From the NCBI RefSeq assembly GCF_000942395.1, contig NZ_LN812102.1:1927515-1991514 (forward strand): 64,000 nt of DNA, read 5' to 3'. The translations under genes and the position numbers were made by a program. This document shows positions 9,789 through 21,535 of the stretch, one piece after another. Position 1 is the stretch's first letter, and every line of letters begins with the position of its first letter. The DNA is from Risungbinella massiliensis (lineage in GTDB: Bacteria; Bacillota; Bacilli; Thermoactinomycetales; Thermoactinomycetaceae). Under the pieces are notes generated by a model. The model was given only the letters and a program-made list of their open reading frames with translations. It did no database searches and had not been told where the DNA came from.

Positions 9789-9818
9789 ATTATAGCAAAG
9801 GAAGCCAAACATTGTCTA
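9789..9818 (-). promoter_or_regulatory. Predicted sigma-A promoter of the nuo operon
   Basis: On the minus strand, TAGACA (9813-9818) is followed after 18 bases by a perfect TATAAT (9789-9794). Transcription would start about 66 bases before nuoA. It is downstream of a terminator that closes the preceding gene, so it is the likely main nuo promoter. Confidence 0.65.
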
Positions 9819-9850
9819 ATTGTCGAATGTTATATGATAATCTGTCGAAC

Positions 9851-9882
9851 AAAAAAAGCAGAGAAAACAGAAAAGTTTCTCT
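9851..9882 (-). terminator. Intrinsic terminator after the 9965-10369 gene
   Basis: Minus-strand hairpin AGAGAAA / TTTCTCT (7 bp, 9-base loop) followed by GC and seven T. It separates the upstream membrane-protein gene from the nuo promoter. Confidence 0.65.
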
Positions 9883-9964
9883 ACCTTATTAGACGCTAAA
9901 AGCCTATCAAATATGCAGTTTTATGGAAATATTGAGATTACCGGAATCAAAAACGAAGAATTTT

Positions 9965-10369
9965 TTAAATAAATCCTAAAATGAGAGAATAGAGCAGAAT
10001 ATTAGAGATTAGTCCTCCTACAATTGATACCATATGGAAATAGTTATCTAACTTATACCGGAAAAGAATAGTAAATACTAACTCCCCTAAAGCTCCACCT
10101 AAAAAAGCATATAGCCGAGTCGGTCCTTTACGAAAATAGGCAAGGGATCGATGATTTTCGTATGCCTCAACCGTTTCTTGATGATATTCATTATACATTT
10201 GTACAAATGAAGCTCTATTAAATATGATAAACATCATATACGCAAGAGTTAGGCGTATATTATCTGTATAAAAATAAATAACAAATGGACTGAGAAATAA
10301 AATAAGACGAAGTATTCCCAATCCGATTGCACCTAAAACCCATGATAACACTTTCCAAACTACATTCAT
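9965..10369 (-). CDS. Unassigned small membrane protein
   Basis: I do not recognise this family. The product is about 134 residues with an N-terminal membrane segment pair (about residues 1-50), a central hydrophilic stretch (YNEYHQETVEAYENHRS) and two C-terminal hydrophobic segments ending LILGFI. The start is set at the second of two near ATGs, at 10369, because GGAGG is six bases upstream; the first ATG at 10375 directly abuts the site. It is monocistronic: its own terminator follows and nuo has its own promoter. No function can be inferred from context. Confidence 0.6.
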   Translation of the reverse strand: MNVVWKVLSWVLGAIGLGILRLILFLSPFVIYFYTDNIRLTLAYMMFIIFNRASFVQMYNEYHQETVEAYENHRSLAYFRKGPTRLYAFLGGALGELVFTILFRYKLDNYFHMVSIVGGLISNILLYSLILGFI

Positions 10370-10542
10370 TTGCATCCTCCAAATTTTTTTCTATAGACTT
10401 ACATGAAAAAGATGGTCAAATCCATACTATATTGTAAATAACCATATAATTCTATCAAAAATCACCGTATCTTACATCGAACCCTTGTGAAGAACACTTA
10501 ACACTCCGAATACAAACATAATTAAAATATTAGTACGATACT

Positions 10543-10576
10543 AAAGCCATTTTTCCTAGATGAGGAGAACGGCTTT
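10543..10576 (+). terminator. Terminator-like hairpin with no obvious upstream gene
   Basis: AAAGCC / GGCTTT (6 bp) encloses, after a small internal loop, TTTTCCT / AGGAGAA (7 pairs including one wobble) around a 5-base loop AGATG. A T-rich tract follows at 10581-10587. There is no plus-strand gene immediately upstream, so its role is unclear. Confidence 0.4.
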
Positions 10577-10725
10577 GCTATATTTTTAAAGTTTTATTTA
10601 CTTGATGTTGTTACTCTTCCTGCTAGATCGAAGTGGAGCTTTCGGTATTCTTTGGTTTTCAATGATGAATCAAACAGAATAAACGGATATCTTAGGTGTT
10701 CCTAACTTTTAAAAGATAGAGTATT

Positions 10726-10734
10726 CATAGAATA
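10726..10734 (+). promoter_or_regulatory. Possible sigma-K/sigma-E type -10 element
   Basis: CATAGAATA matches the CATANNNTA -10 consensus of mother-cell sigma factors. An AC dinucleotide occurs 19 bases upstream, longer than the preferred spacing. It lies about 24 bases before the start of the 222-residue gene, leaving a very short leader. Confidence 0.3.
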
Positions 10735-10757
10735 ATCAAAAATGGAGGGTACTTTTT

Positions 10758-11426
10758 ATGCGTCGTAAATGTCAACTTCATAAACGAAAAAGGCATCTTC
10801 GTCGTAAATTCAAAAGGATTCCACACCGCTTTCTTTACAGGCGTGTTCAAAAAGTTATACGAAATATATCGAATCCTACTAATACTTCTCATCCAATTAA
10901 CACCAATACTTTTACTCCAACTGTTACTGTGAATCCCTCTATTTCGGAGCCAACTCCAACGCCACCACAAGGCGAACAAGGACTGCTAACAGAATTTACA
11001 GCAGATCAACCATTTACTACACAAAATTCTACTGCTTTGACAATTCCAACTGCACCTCAACCACCGTTAATTCTAGCACAAATTAGATTGTCTATTGATA
11101 ATGTCAACGATCGAGTTCATTTAAACGGTACTGTTGGATGGGGAGCAATCCAATCGGAACCTGCTGTAGAATTTTCTATTACTCGTACTAGATTAATCAA
11201 TGGACAACAAGATGTTATCTTTTCCACAAGAGATGATGCGGAATTTGTTGCAGACAACAGGGTTACTACCAGTTTTACCTTTGTAGATGAAACACCTATT
11301 GCTTTACAAGGAAATCAACTAATTGAATATACATTACAAATTTCACAGATTTCCGAAAGTACTAACACTGTTGTATTTGGTCCTGTTATTTTTACTGGAG
11401 CAGAAATAGAAGCTAACAATTCGTAA
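10758..11426 (+). CDS. Unassigned protein with basic N-terminus and beta-rich C-terminal domain (possible spore-surface protein)
   Basis: 222 residues, family not recognised. Residues 1-35 are extremely basic (MRRKCQLHKRKRHLRRKFKR). Residues 36-100 are Thr/Asn/Pro/Ser-rich and low-complexity. Residues about 100-215 alternate hydrophobic and polar residues in a pattern expected for a beta-sandwich. There is no signal peptide or membrane helix. A GGAGGG site sits eight bases before the ATG. A CATANNNTA-like element directly upstream and the basic/low-complexity architecture suggest expression in the mother cell and association with the spore coat; this is inference, not recognition. Confidence 0.6.
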   Translation: MRRKCQLHKRKRHLRRKFKRIPHRFLYRRVQKVIRNISNPTNTSHPINTNTFTPTVTVNPSISEPTPTPPQGEQGLLTEFTADQPFTTQNSTALTIPTAPQPPLILAQIRLSIDNVNDRVHLNGTVGWGAIQSEPAVEFSITRTRLINGQQDVIFSTRDDAEFVADNRVTTSFTFVDETPIALQGNQLIEYTLQISQISESTNTVVFGPVIFTGAEIEANNS

Positions 11427-11561
11427 AAAGTTGATAGTACTCTTAACCTGTATTTACCACAAAATATTTTGGAATCATCGCTTGTTCGGACCAAAATCTA
11501 AAAGCCTTGAGAACCTTCCATCAAAGAGTTTCTCGAATTGATCCTTTTCTCTCTAACATAA

Positions 11562-11602
11562 AAAGCTGAGACAACCCTAGAAGGGTCACCTCAGCTTTCT
11601 TT
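11562..11602. terminator. Bidirectional intrinsic terminator between the 222-residue gene and atpC
   Basis: AAAGCTGAG (11562-11570) pairs with CTCAGCTTT (11590-11598), with an inner ACCCT/AGGGT stem. CTTTTT follows on the plus strand and TTTTATG on the minus strand. It ends the ATP synthase operon and the convergent gene. Confidence 0.85.
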
Positions 11603-11605
11603 TTA

Positions 11606-12004
11606 TTACATCGGTTTTTGGACTACGTTGATCCGGTTGAGCGCACGTCTTAAAGCAAGCTCTGCACGTTTGAGATCGCCATCACCATCATGCAGGCGTT
11701 TCTTTGCACGCTCCTTCGCTGCTTTTGCACGTTCTAGATCGATTTGACCAGGTAGCTCAGCTGTTTCAGCCAGAATGGTCACACGGTCAGGACGAACTTC
11801 TAAAAATCCACCATTTACCGCGATTGACTCTTCTTTGCCATCCTTTTTCACACGAACAACCGTAACTCCGAGTGGACTAACCAACGGTGCGTGCTTTGGC
11901 AAGATCCCGATATCTCCACCAGCAGCCCGGGTCACAATCATGTCCACATCTTCGGAATAAACATTGCGTTCAGGGGTCACGATGTCCAAGTGCATTTTGC
12001 TCAT
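11606..12004 (-). CDS. atpC: ATP synthase epsilon subunit
   Basis: Epsilon subunit of the F1 sector, 132 residues, which links the central stalk to the c ring and can inhibit hydrolysis. The N-terminal beta-sandwich starts MSKMHLDIVTPERNVYSEDV and the C-terminal helical hairpin is about residues 88-132. The start is ATG at 12004 with GGAG nine bases upstream; a TTG three codons earlier touches that site and is unlikely. It is the last gene of the atp operon and is followed by a terminator. Confidence 0.95.
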   Translation of the reverse strand: MSKMHLDIVTPERNVYSEDVDMIVTRAAGGDIGILPKHAPLVSPLGVTVVRVKKDGKEESIAVNGGFLEVRPDRVTILAETAELPGQIDLERAKAAKERAKKRLHDGDGDLKRAELALRRALNRINVVQKPM

Positions 12005-12018
12005 CTCGGACAACTCCT

Positions 12019-13449
<1,431 letters not shown>

Positions 13450-13477
13450 CTATTTGTTTACGAAATTATCATCTCTA

Positions 13478-14344
13478 TTACAATGCTGCTGCTCCACCTA
13501 CGATCTCCGCAATCTCTTGCGTAATCGCAGCTTGGCGTGCACGGTTAAATTCGAGCGTCAGCTTCTTGATCAGTTCGTTTGCATTATCGGTAGCAGCACT
13601 CATCGCATTCATCCGTGCGGAGAACTCACTTGCCTTTGCTTCTAGAACTGCGCTGTAAACTAAGGTTTCAGCATAACGTGGCAAAATCTCTGCTAACACT
13701 TCTTCTTGTGAAGGTTCAAACTCATATGCTGGTAACGACTTCGCATGATCTTGTTCGAAATCTCCACTAGCGAGTGGGAGAAGTTGTTTTACGACCGGAC
13801 GTTGCACAACAGGGTTTACAAACTCGTTATAAACCAAATGTAGCTCGTCATACTTTTCTTCACTGAAGAACTCTACAGCTTGATAGGCAATGCTCTTAAT
13901 ATCGGAAAAATAAGGACGGTCGCTCATACCTGTTACGGAATCAATGATTGGAACATTTTTCTTTTTGAGGTATTCCAACCCTTTACGTCCAATGACAAAG
14001 ACAGAGTAAGTATCAGCTTGATTCTTGTGTTTTGCATTTAAGGTTTCGAGCAAAAGACGGAGCAAGTTACTGTTATAACCACCAGCAAGCCCGCGGTCGG
14101 AGGTAATGACTAGATAACCAGTACGTTTTACCGGACGAGTCGCAAGCATTGGGTGGTTTGCATCTGCCCCTTTAGACAAGCTGGTGATTACTTCGCGCAT
14201 CTTTTCCGCATAGGGACGAGATGCTTGTGCCTGTTCTTGAGCACGGCGCAAGTTCGACGCAGCTACCATCTGCATCGCCTTGGTAATCTGCTTACTTTTG
14301 TTATAGGAACGGATCTTTTGCTTGATCGCCTTCATGTTTGCCAT
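13478..14344 (-). CDS. atpG: ATP synthase gamma subunit
   Basis: Central-stalk gamma subunit, 288 residues. The N-terminal coiled-coil helix (KAIKQKIRSYNKSKQITKAM) and C-terminal helix (LTLEFNRARQAAITQEIAEI) form the rotor axle, with a Rossmann-like domain between. The start has AGGCGGTG seven bases upstream. Its 234-base upstream gap from atpA is unusually long for an atp operon and contains the structured repeat described at 14410-14555. Confidence 0.96.
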   Translation of the reverse strand: MANMKAIKQKIRSYNKSKQITKAMQMVAASNLRRAQEQAQASRPYAEKMREVITSLSKGADANHPMLATRPVKRTGYLVITSDRGLAGGYNSNLLRLLLETLNAKHKNQADTYSVFVIGRKGLEYLKKKNVPIIDSVTGMSDRPYFSDIKSIAYQAVEFFSEEKYDELHLVYNEFVNPVVQRPVVKQLLPLASGDFEQDHAKSLPAYEFEPSQEEVLAEILPRYAETLVYSAVLEAKASEFSARMNAMSAATDNANELIKKLTLEFNRARQAAITQEIAEIVGGAAAL

Positions 14345-14409
14345 CGCAAGTCACCGCCTTTCTTCGTTTGACTTGGGGAAATGAATCGCTGATCTGAACG
14401 ATTCGTTTC

Positions 14410-14555
14410 CATTTTTGTCCTGTTCTAACGGGCAGTAAGATCCCCACCTCCAAGCTTAGCAAAAGCAAAGAGGCTTAGGTGGAGAATAACTGCCATAAGA
14501 ACCCGATAAGGTCAACTAACATTCAGAGAGGATGAAAGCTCCCCCCCTCTGAATG
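14410..14555 (-). repeat. Copy A of a two-copy structured intergenic element (atpA-atpG gap)
   Basis: Read on the minus strand, this 146-base stretch shares long near-identical blocks with 19953-20053, including TGAATGTTARTTGACCTTAT, GGTTCTTATGG-CAGTTAT, GGNTCTTACTRCCC and GACAAAAATG. Copy A has an extra hairpin of about 38 bases (CCACCT/AGGTGG, 14444-14481). A 5' hairpin (CATTCAGAG/CTCTGAATG) and a long-range stem (GTTCTTATGG with CCGTTAGAAC) can form. It begins about 66 bases before the atpG start codon. Function is unknown: it could be a cis-acting RNA or a dispersed repeat. Confidence 0.7.
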
Positions 14556-14578
14556 AAGTTTCACTATATTACTATCCG

Positions 14579-16652
<2,074 letters not shown>

Positions 16653-16656
<4 letters not shown>

Positions 16657-17141
16657 TGTACTCGTCCTACCTGCTCCAAGTAGTCGTCTACAATTTTGGT
16701 TTGCTCTTTTGCATCAATCTTTTGGTGCAAAATTTTTGCACTTAGTTCGATCGCTAGAGCGCCCACTTCGTTTTTCAAGCTAGCAATCGCTTTTGCTTTC
16801 TCTCGATTGATCTCTAATTTCGCCTCTTGAACTAACTTCTCTGCACGTTCGTTTGCTTTTTTGATAATCTCTTCTGCTTCACGATCTTTCTGCAGACGAG
16901 CACTTTCGACGATCTCTTTCGCTTCTGCTTTTGCTTGTTGCAGGAGCTCTTTTTGTTCTGTTAGATATGTTTCCGCTTTTTTGCGGTTTTCTTCAGCAGA
17001 TTGAATGGAGTTATCAATGTGGTCTTGACGCGCTTTCATCGTGGTAAGGATTGGACGTAAACCAAAGCGAGTTACCAATCCTACGAGAATGATGAAAATT
17101 GCTAGCTGTGCCAACATTGTCCCCAAGTTCAGTTCTAACAT
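16653..17141 (-). CDS. atpF: ATP synthase b subunit
   Basis: Peripheral-stalk b subunit with one N-terminal membrane helix (LGTMLAQLAIFIILVGLVTR) followed by a long charged coiled coil (about residues 35-150). I start it at the ATG ending at 17141 (MLELNLG), giving 162 residues, because GGGAG lies about ten bases upstream and the membrane helix then begins near the N-terminus. An upstream in-frame ATG at 17189 would add a non-conserved 16-residue leader. It overlaps atpH by four bases. Confidence 0.95.
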
Positions 17142-17218
17142 TCGAGAGTCACTCCCTTCCTGAATGCAAATAGAAGCGAGGGAAACCAAGATCCCCCGCT
17201 ACCGGGTCTTTGCAAAAA

Positions 17219-17446
<228 letters not shown>

Positions 17447-17537
17447 TTATATTTCCTCCTCTTATACACATTCCAATTTTTATTTGCATTAAGGCATATG
17501 TACCAACTTTTTCGGGTAAAGAATGGGATGGCACTAC

Positions 17538-18284
17538 TTAATGCTCTGTTGAGATTTTTTGTGCAATGTAAACATTGGTCAAAACGGTAAAGATGTAAGC
17601 CTGAATCGCACCTACAAACAGGGAGAAACCAATCCAAACGGCAAGTGGTACACCTGTTACATAGAGCGGGAATTTCGTCAACATGATGGTAATCAAGACT
17701 TCCCCAGCGAAGATATTCGCCCACAGACGCATTGCATGAGTTAGTGGTTTGGAGAATTCCTCGATCAAGTGAATCGGAAGCATTGCATTGGTGTAATGTT
17801 TCACATAACCACGTGGATTATGACGAATCCCTAGGTAATGAGAGTAGATCGCGACACCCAATGCCATGGCAATCGTAACGTTGATATCTGCTGTAGGAGA
17901 TTTCAACCATGCAATTGCATGTGCCGACTCTAATTTCTCTGCGGTAATTCCTAAGGATGGAATTGGATGATGCACTTCACTGGTAACCATCAAGATTACC
18001 CCGATCTGGTTCGCAAAGAAAATAAACAAAATCAAAGTGAACGTCAAACCTAAAAATTTCTCTGCTTTCTTTTGATCTAGACTCATTTGCGTGATTCCAC
18101 GGCTAAAATCAATCATCATTTCTACGATATTTTGCATACCGCTAGGAACCATCTGCACCCTGCGCGAAGCCAGAATTGCAATTAGAAAGACGAGTACAGC
18201 CGCAAGAAGACTACCAACAATAATAGTTAGATCAAAGGTGAGGCCTAGGAACTCAACTTTTGGTGTCAGCTCCATTCTCTGCAT
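17538..18284 (-). CDS. atpB: ATP synthase a subunit
   Basis: Stator a subunit with the proton half-channels, 248 residues, five to six membrane helices. The essential arginine is in SKPLTHAMRLWANIFAGEVL (about residues 179-198). Two start codons are possible, ATG at 18284 (AGGAGG three bases upstream) and ATG at 18275 (twelve bases). It overlaps the end of atpI by about 30 bases. Confidence 0.95.
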   Translation of the reverse strand: MQRMELTPKVEFLGLTFDLTIIVGSLLAAVLVFLIAILASRRVQMVPSGMQNIVEMMIDFSRGITQMSLDQKKAEKFLGLTFTLILFIFFANQIGVILMVTSEVHHPIPSLGITAEKLESAHAIAWLKSPTADINVTIAMALGVAIYSHYLGIRHNPRGYVKHYTNAMLPIHLIEEFSKPLTHAMRLWANIFAGEVLITIMLTKFPLYVTGVPLAVWIGFSLFVGAIQAYIFTVLTNVYIAQKISTEH

Positions 18285-18672
18285 TCACCTCCTTTGGGAA
18301 CTCTAAATTCTCCCGTACTTGAAAATAAGCGATGACAGATATGATGTAGCCCAGAGGAAAACCGATTAATACTGCTTTGATATCAAAGATATGTGGTAGC
18401 TTACCTGCAATATATAAAAAGAGGGCTACTGTGATGAAACGCGTGACCATGCCGGTTCCTCTGGTCCATCTTTCCCCCCGGGAAACTGTCTCGCCAATCC
18501 AATACAACTTTTTTGCTGTATTGAGCGCATTGTAGCAACTTAGTATAAACCCGAGAATAAGTCCAGATAGGAAAGTCTTGTAAGGAGTAAGGTATAGCAT
18601 GATCAAGAAAATACTGAGGAGTCCAGCAGTGAGAAGTAATATCCGCTGACGGATAATTTGTAAGGGATTCAT
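18253..18672 (-). CDS. atpI: ATP synthase subunit I
   Basis: 139 residues with four predicted membrane helices, the AtpI/UncI family of ATP-synthase assembly proteins thought to help c-ring formation or Mg2+ supply. Its place immediately before atpB is the standard position. The C-terminus is hydrophilic (VRENLEFPKEVNAENGADTKS). It follows the small AtpZ-like gene by 7 bases. Sequence conservation in this family is low, so position carries much of the assignment. Confidence 0.85.
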   Translation of the reverse strand: MNPLQIIRQRILLLTAGLLSIFLIMLYLTPYKTFLSGLILGFILSCYNALNTAKKLYWIGETVSRGERWTRGTGMVTRFITVALFLYIAGKLPHIFDIKAVLIGFPLGYIISVIAYFQVRENLEFPKEVNAENGADTKS

Positions 18673-18679
18673 GAGGAAA

Positions 18680-18919
18680 TCAGTCCTTTGTCATTCGAAC
18701 CAGTGTATAAATCGCACTGATTAGTCCAAAAAGGATCCCTAATAGAACCCCAATCAGAGTGAAAGTGGGTTTCGATTGCCACAGAGCATCTAGCTTGGTA
18801 CCAAGCCAAGTTGCACCGACAATGAGGAAAATCATCTGGAAACTAATGGACCCAACGAGAACCAACATCCGTAGAATACGACGATCGGTTTTCAAGTAGT
18901 ATACCCCACCTTCAAGCAA
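18680..18919 (-). CDS. atpZ: AtpZ/AtpI-family small membrane protein, first gene of the atp operon
   Basis: Up to 79 residues with two membrane helices (about residues 18-40 and 50-72) around a short loop, the AtpZ pattern. No ATG is available at the N-terminus: a TTG at 18919 gives 79 residues, and a TTG at 18895 gives 71 residues with AAGGTGG about nine bases upstream. The in-frame stop four codons upstream rules out a longer form. A consensus promoter lies just upstream. Confidence 0.75.
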   Translation of the reverse strand: MLEGGVYYLKTDRRILRMLVLVGSISFQMIFLIVGATWLGTKLDALWQSKPTFTLIGVLLGILFGLISAIYTLVRMTKD

Positions 18920-18993
18920 TCTGATAAACTGCTAAACAGACTCGACGTACTTTCATAGGAGGGTCTTCAAATTTTCAGGCGTTTCCCCTGCTT

Positions 18994-19022
18994 ATAGTAA
19001 CCAAGCAAAATTATGTTGTCAA
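18994..19022 (-). promoter_or_regulatory. Predicted sigma-A promoter of the atp operon
   Basis: On the minus strand a perfect TTGACA (19017-19022) is followed after exactly 17 bases by TACTAT (18994-18999). It is one of the strongest promoter matches in the window. Confidence 0.8.
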
Positions 19023-19175
19023 CGCTTTCTTTGAGAGGATTATGAAAAAGTCGTCACATTTATACGTAAATTGAACAAAATGTGACGAAGGCAAAGTCCA
19101 AAATGTCCAGTCTCGAAATATATCATTATTCAAATGTAAAGTGTTTGTATTATTTTTGAATAGAATTAGTAAATC

Positions 19176-19228
19176 AAAAAGAGATTATCTAGAACTACCC
19201 AATCTATAGGCAATCTTTAGATAATCTC
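19176..19228 (-). terminator. Intrinsic terminator of upp
   Basis: An 11-bp perfect stem GAGATTATCTA / TAGATAATCTC (19181-19191 with 19218-19228) is followed on the minus strand by TTTTTGATTT. Confidence 0.8.
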
Positions 19229-19257
19229 GAAAACCGGACAATAAGACACGAGAGTTA

Positions 19258-19887
19258 CTATTTCGTTCCGAAAAGTCGATCCCCTGCATCCCCTAAACCT
19301 GGCACGATATAGCTTTTTTCATTTAGTCTCTCGTCCACAGCAGCTACATAGATATCTACATCTGGATGATCCTCTTGAATTCTTTTTACACCTTCTGGAC
19401 AACCGATTAAACACATCATTTTCATGCTCCGAACACCCATACGCTTCATGATCTTTAACGCTTCGGACGCAGATGCTCCCGTTGCCAACATTGGATCAAT
19501 TACAATGAAATCCCGTTCTTCTACATCATTTGGCATTTTGTTAAAATACTCTACTGCTTGAAGTGTGACCGGATCGCGATATAGGCCAATATGCCCGACT
19601 TTAGCTGCTGGAATCAACTTTAAAATGCCATCGATCATCCCAAGTCCAGCGCGTAGAATGGGCACCAATCCAATCTTTTTTCCAGCCAACACTTTACATT
19701 TTGCCTCCGTAACAGGGGTTTGGATCATTACTTCTTCTAGTTGTAGATCGCGCGTGATCTCATATGCCATCAGTGCAGCAACCTCGTCTACTAACTCGCG
19801 AAACTCTTTTGTTCCTGTGTTTTTATCTCGTATATATGTCAATTTATGTTGGATCAATGGATGATCCATAACATGGACTTGTCCCAT
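19258..19887 (-). CDS. upp: Uracil phosphoribosyltransferase
   Basis: Converts uracil and PRPP to UMP in pyrimidine salvage; cytoplasmic. The 209-residue protein starts [20 protein letters not shown]. It contains the PRPP-binding motif [16 protein letters not shown] (about residues 126-141) and the uracil-binding [12 protein letters not shown] near the C-terminus. ATG at 19887 is chosen because AAGGGGTG lies seven bases upstream and it matches the family N-terminus; an in-frame upstream extension to 19947 is not conserved. The structured element at 19953-20053 lies in its upstream region. Confidence 0.96.
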   Translation of the reverse strand: MGQVHVMDHPLIQHKLTYIRDKNTGTKEFRELVDEVAALMAYEITRDLQLEEVMIQTPVTEAKCKVLAGKKIGLVPILRAGLGMIDGILKLIPAAKVGHIGLYRDPVTLQAVEYFNKMPNDVEERDFIVIDPMLATGASASEALKIMKRMGVRSMKMMCLIGCPEGVKRIQEDHPDVDIYVAAVDERLNEKSYIVPGLGDAGDRLFGTK

Positions 19888-19952
19888 TATCGTACACCCC
19901 TTATATACATAGTATTCTTTTTCGAAGGTTCTCTTATAAGTGGTCAACCAAA

Positions 19953-20053
19953 CATTTTTGTCTTATGGGTAGTAAGAACCCATGATAACTGTCCATAAGA
20001 ACCGATAAGGTCAATTAACATTCAGTAAGGGATGAAATTAACCCTACACTAAA
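19953..20053 (-). repeat. Copy B of the two-copy structured intergenic element (upstream of upp)
   Basis: Minus-strand homologue of 14410-14555 without the extra internal hairpin. A 5' hairpin (TTTAGT..AGGG with CCCT.ACTGAA) is formed by bases that differ from copy A but still pair. The long stem TCTTATGG / CCATAAGA is perfect here. An alternative ATGGG/CCCAT pairing competes with it. It ends about 65 bases before the upp start codon. Confidence 0.7.
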
Positions 20054-20074
20054 TAAACGCTCTCTTTATTACGC

Positions 20075-20107
20075 AGAAAAGAGAGACGAGAAAGCCAGCT
20101 CGTCTCT
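20075..20107 (-). terminator. Intrinsic terminator of glyA
   Basis: Stem AGAGACGAG / CTCGTCTCT (20082-20090 with 20099-20107), 8-base loop, followed on the minus strand by CTTTTCTG. Confidence 0.75.
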
Positions 20108-20198
20108 GCTTAAAAATCAAAAAGCTATATCAAAACCGAAAGGGCTATTTTGGAGTTACTAGTAATCTAGAAATCTTGTTTTGGAGTCTCAGCTGCTA

Positions 20199-21449
20199 TT
20201 AGCCAATTACCAGTTCTGGATACATTGGGAATTGCGCTGTTAATTTGGCAACACGATCTTTTGCCTCTTGTTGTTTGTCCTCATTGTTCGGGTTTTGCAA
20301 AGTGAGTGTGATAATCTCTGCAATCTCTTCCATTTCTTTTTCTTTCATGCCACGAGTAGTAATCGCAGGAGTCCCAATCCGAATACCACTAGTAACAAAT
20401 GGACTCTCTGGATCATTTGGAATAGAGTTTTTGTTGGTGGTGATCCCCACCTCATCCAATAGATGCTCCGCAACTTTTCCGGTAAGTTCCATGTTACGTA
20501 CATCGATCAAGATCAGATGATTATCCGTACCACCCGAGATCAATGTAAATCCTTTTTCCTGAAGGCGAGTTGCCATCGCTCTAGCATTTTTTACGATTTG
20601 TGCGGAATACTCCTGGAACTCATCGGAAAGAGCTTCTCCAAATGCAACTGCTTTAGCCGCAATCACGTGCATCAATGGACCACCTTGAATACCAGGAAAG
20701 ACTGCTTTATCAATCGCTTTGGCGTATTCTTCTTTGCAAAGGATCATTCCACCGCGTGGTCCTCGTAGTGTTTTGTGAGTCGTAGTCGTCACAAAATCCG
20801 CATGAGGAACAGGGTTCGGGTGATGCCCAGTTGCCACAAGTCCTGCGATATGAGCCATATCCACCATAAACATAGCTCCTACTTCACGAGCGATCTCGCC
20901 TAATTTGGCAAAATCAATTGTTCGGGAATATGCGCTTGCTCCTGCAACCAACAATTTAGGGCGATGTTCGATTGCAAGGCGGTGTACTTCTTCATAATCA
21001 ATTACTTGGGATTCCTCATCTACCCCATAAGCTACAAAGTTGTACAGTTTTCCTGAAAAGTTAACGGGGCTTCCATGCGTGAGATGACCACCATGTGCCA
21101 GGTTCATCCCAAGTACGGTATCACCAGGCTCTAGTACGGCAAAATAAACTGCCATGTTGGCTTGTGCTCCAGAATGTGGTTGTACATTGACATGATCTGC
21201 GCCAAACAACTGTTTTGCCCGATCTCTCGCTAGATCTTCTACCGTATCTACATGCTCACAACCACCATAGTAGCGTTTGCCTGGATACCCTTCTGCATAT
21301 TTATTGGTGAGTACAGAGCCCATCGCTTCCATCACTGCTGGCGTTACAAAATTTTCCGAAGCAATCAACTCAATTTTATCTCGTTGGCGATTGAGTTCTT
21401 GCCCGATTGCTTCTAATACTTCTGGATCTTGTTTATGTAGATGGTTCAT
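20199..21449 (-). CDS. glyA: Serine hydroxymethyltransferase
   Basis: PLP enzyme interconverting serine and glycine with transfer of the one-carbon unit to tetrahydrofolate. 416 residues, full length. The PLP lysine is in [13 protein letters not shown] (about residue 227). [19 protein letters not shown] near residue 50 and the [10 protein letters not shown] motif near 200 are classic. The order glyA-upp-atp is shared with B. subtilis. A TTGACG-N17-TATCTA promoter is found upstream and a terminator downstream. Confidence 0.97.
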   Translation of the reverse strand: MNHLHKQDPEVLEAIGQELNRQRDKIELIASENFVTPAVMEAMGSVLTNKYAEGYPGKRYYGGCEHVDTVEDLARDRAKQLFGADHVNVQPHSGAQANMAVYFAVLEPGDTVLGMNLAHGGHLTHGSPVNFSGKLYNFVAYGVDEESQVIDYEEVHRLAIEHRPKLLVAGASAYSRTIDFAKLGEIAREVGAMFMVDMAHIAGLVATGHHPNPVPHADFVTTTTHKTLRGPRGGMILCKEEYAKAIDKAVFPGIQGGPLMHVIAAKAVAFGEALSDEFQEYSAQIVKNARAMATRLQEKGFTLISGGTDNHLILIDVRNMELTGKVAEHLLDEVGITTNKNSIPNDPESPFVTSGIRIGTPAITTRGMKEKEMEEIAEIITLTLQNPNNEDKQQEAKDRVAKLTAQFPMYPELVIG

Positions 21450-21477
21450 CTATTTCTCCTCCTGAATATCCAATTGG

Positions 21478-21506
21478 TAGATAAGTTAATCTGTCATTTC
21501 CGTCAA
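21478..21506 (-). promoter_or_regulatory. Predicted sigma-A promoter of glyA
   Basis: Minus-strand TTGACG (21501-21506), 17-base spacer, TATCTA (21478-21483), about 30 bases before the glyA start. Confidence 0.5.
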
Positions 21507-21535
21507 ACTAATTAACCGCTAGTTGTTAAGAAAAA

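Larger units (their letters stand above)
10370..10757. other. Intergenic region with a hairpin and a possible mother-cell promoter
   Basis: This divergent intergenic stretch of 388 bases has no coding frame that I can support. It contains a strong imperfect hairpin at 10543-10576 and, just before the plus-strand gene, a CATANNNTA-type -10 element at 10726-10734. Confidence 0.5.
18920..19257 (-). other. atp operon promoter region and upp terminator
   Basis: This 338-base gap holds the atp promoter (18994-19022), an untranslated leader of about 70-90 bases, and the terminator of upp (19176-19228). I see no other gene. Confidence 0.7.
19888..20198 (-). other. glyA-upp intergenic region
   Basis: This 311-base gap holds the glyA terminator (20075-20107) and copy B of the structured element (19953-20053). 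I could not find a convincing sigma-A promoter for upp, so upp may be transcribed from within or upstream of the element. Confidence 0.6.

Noticed and set aside
18920..18960. 14-codon upstream ORF in the atpZ leader overlapping its start
   Set aside because: No ribosome-binding site; the bases before its ATG are the complement of one.
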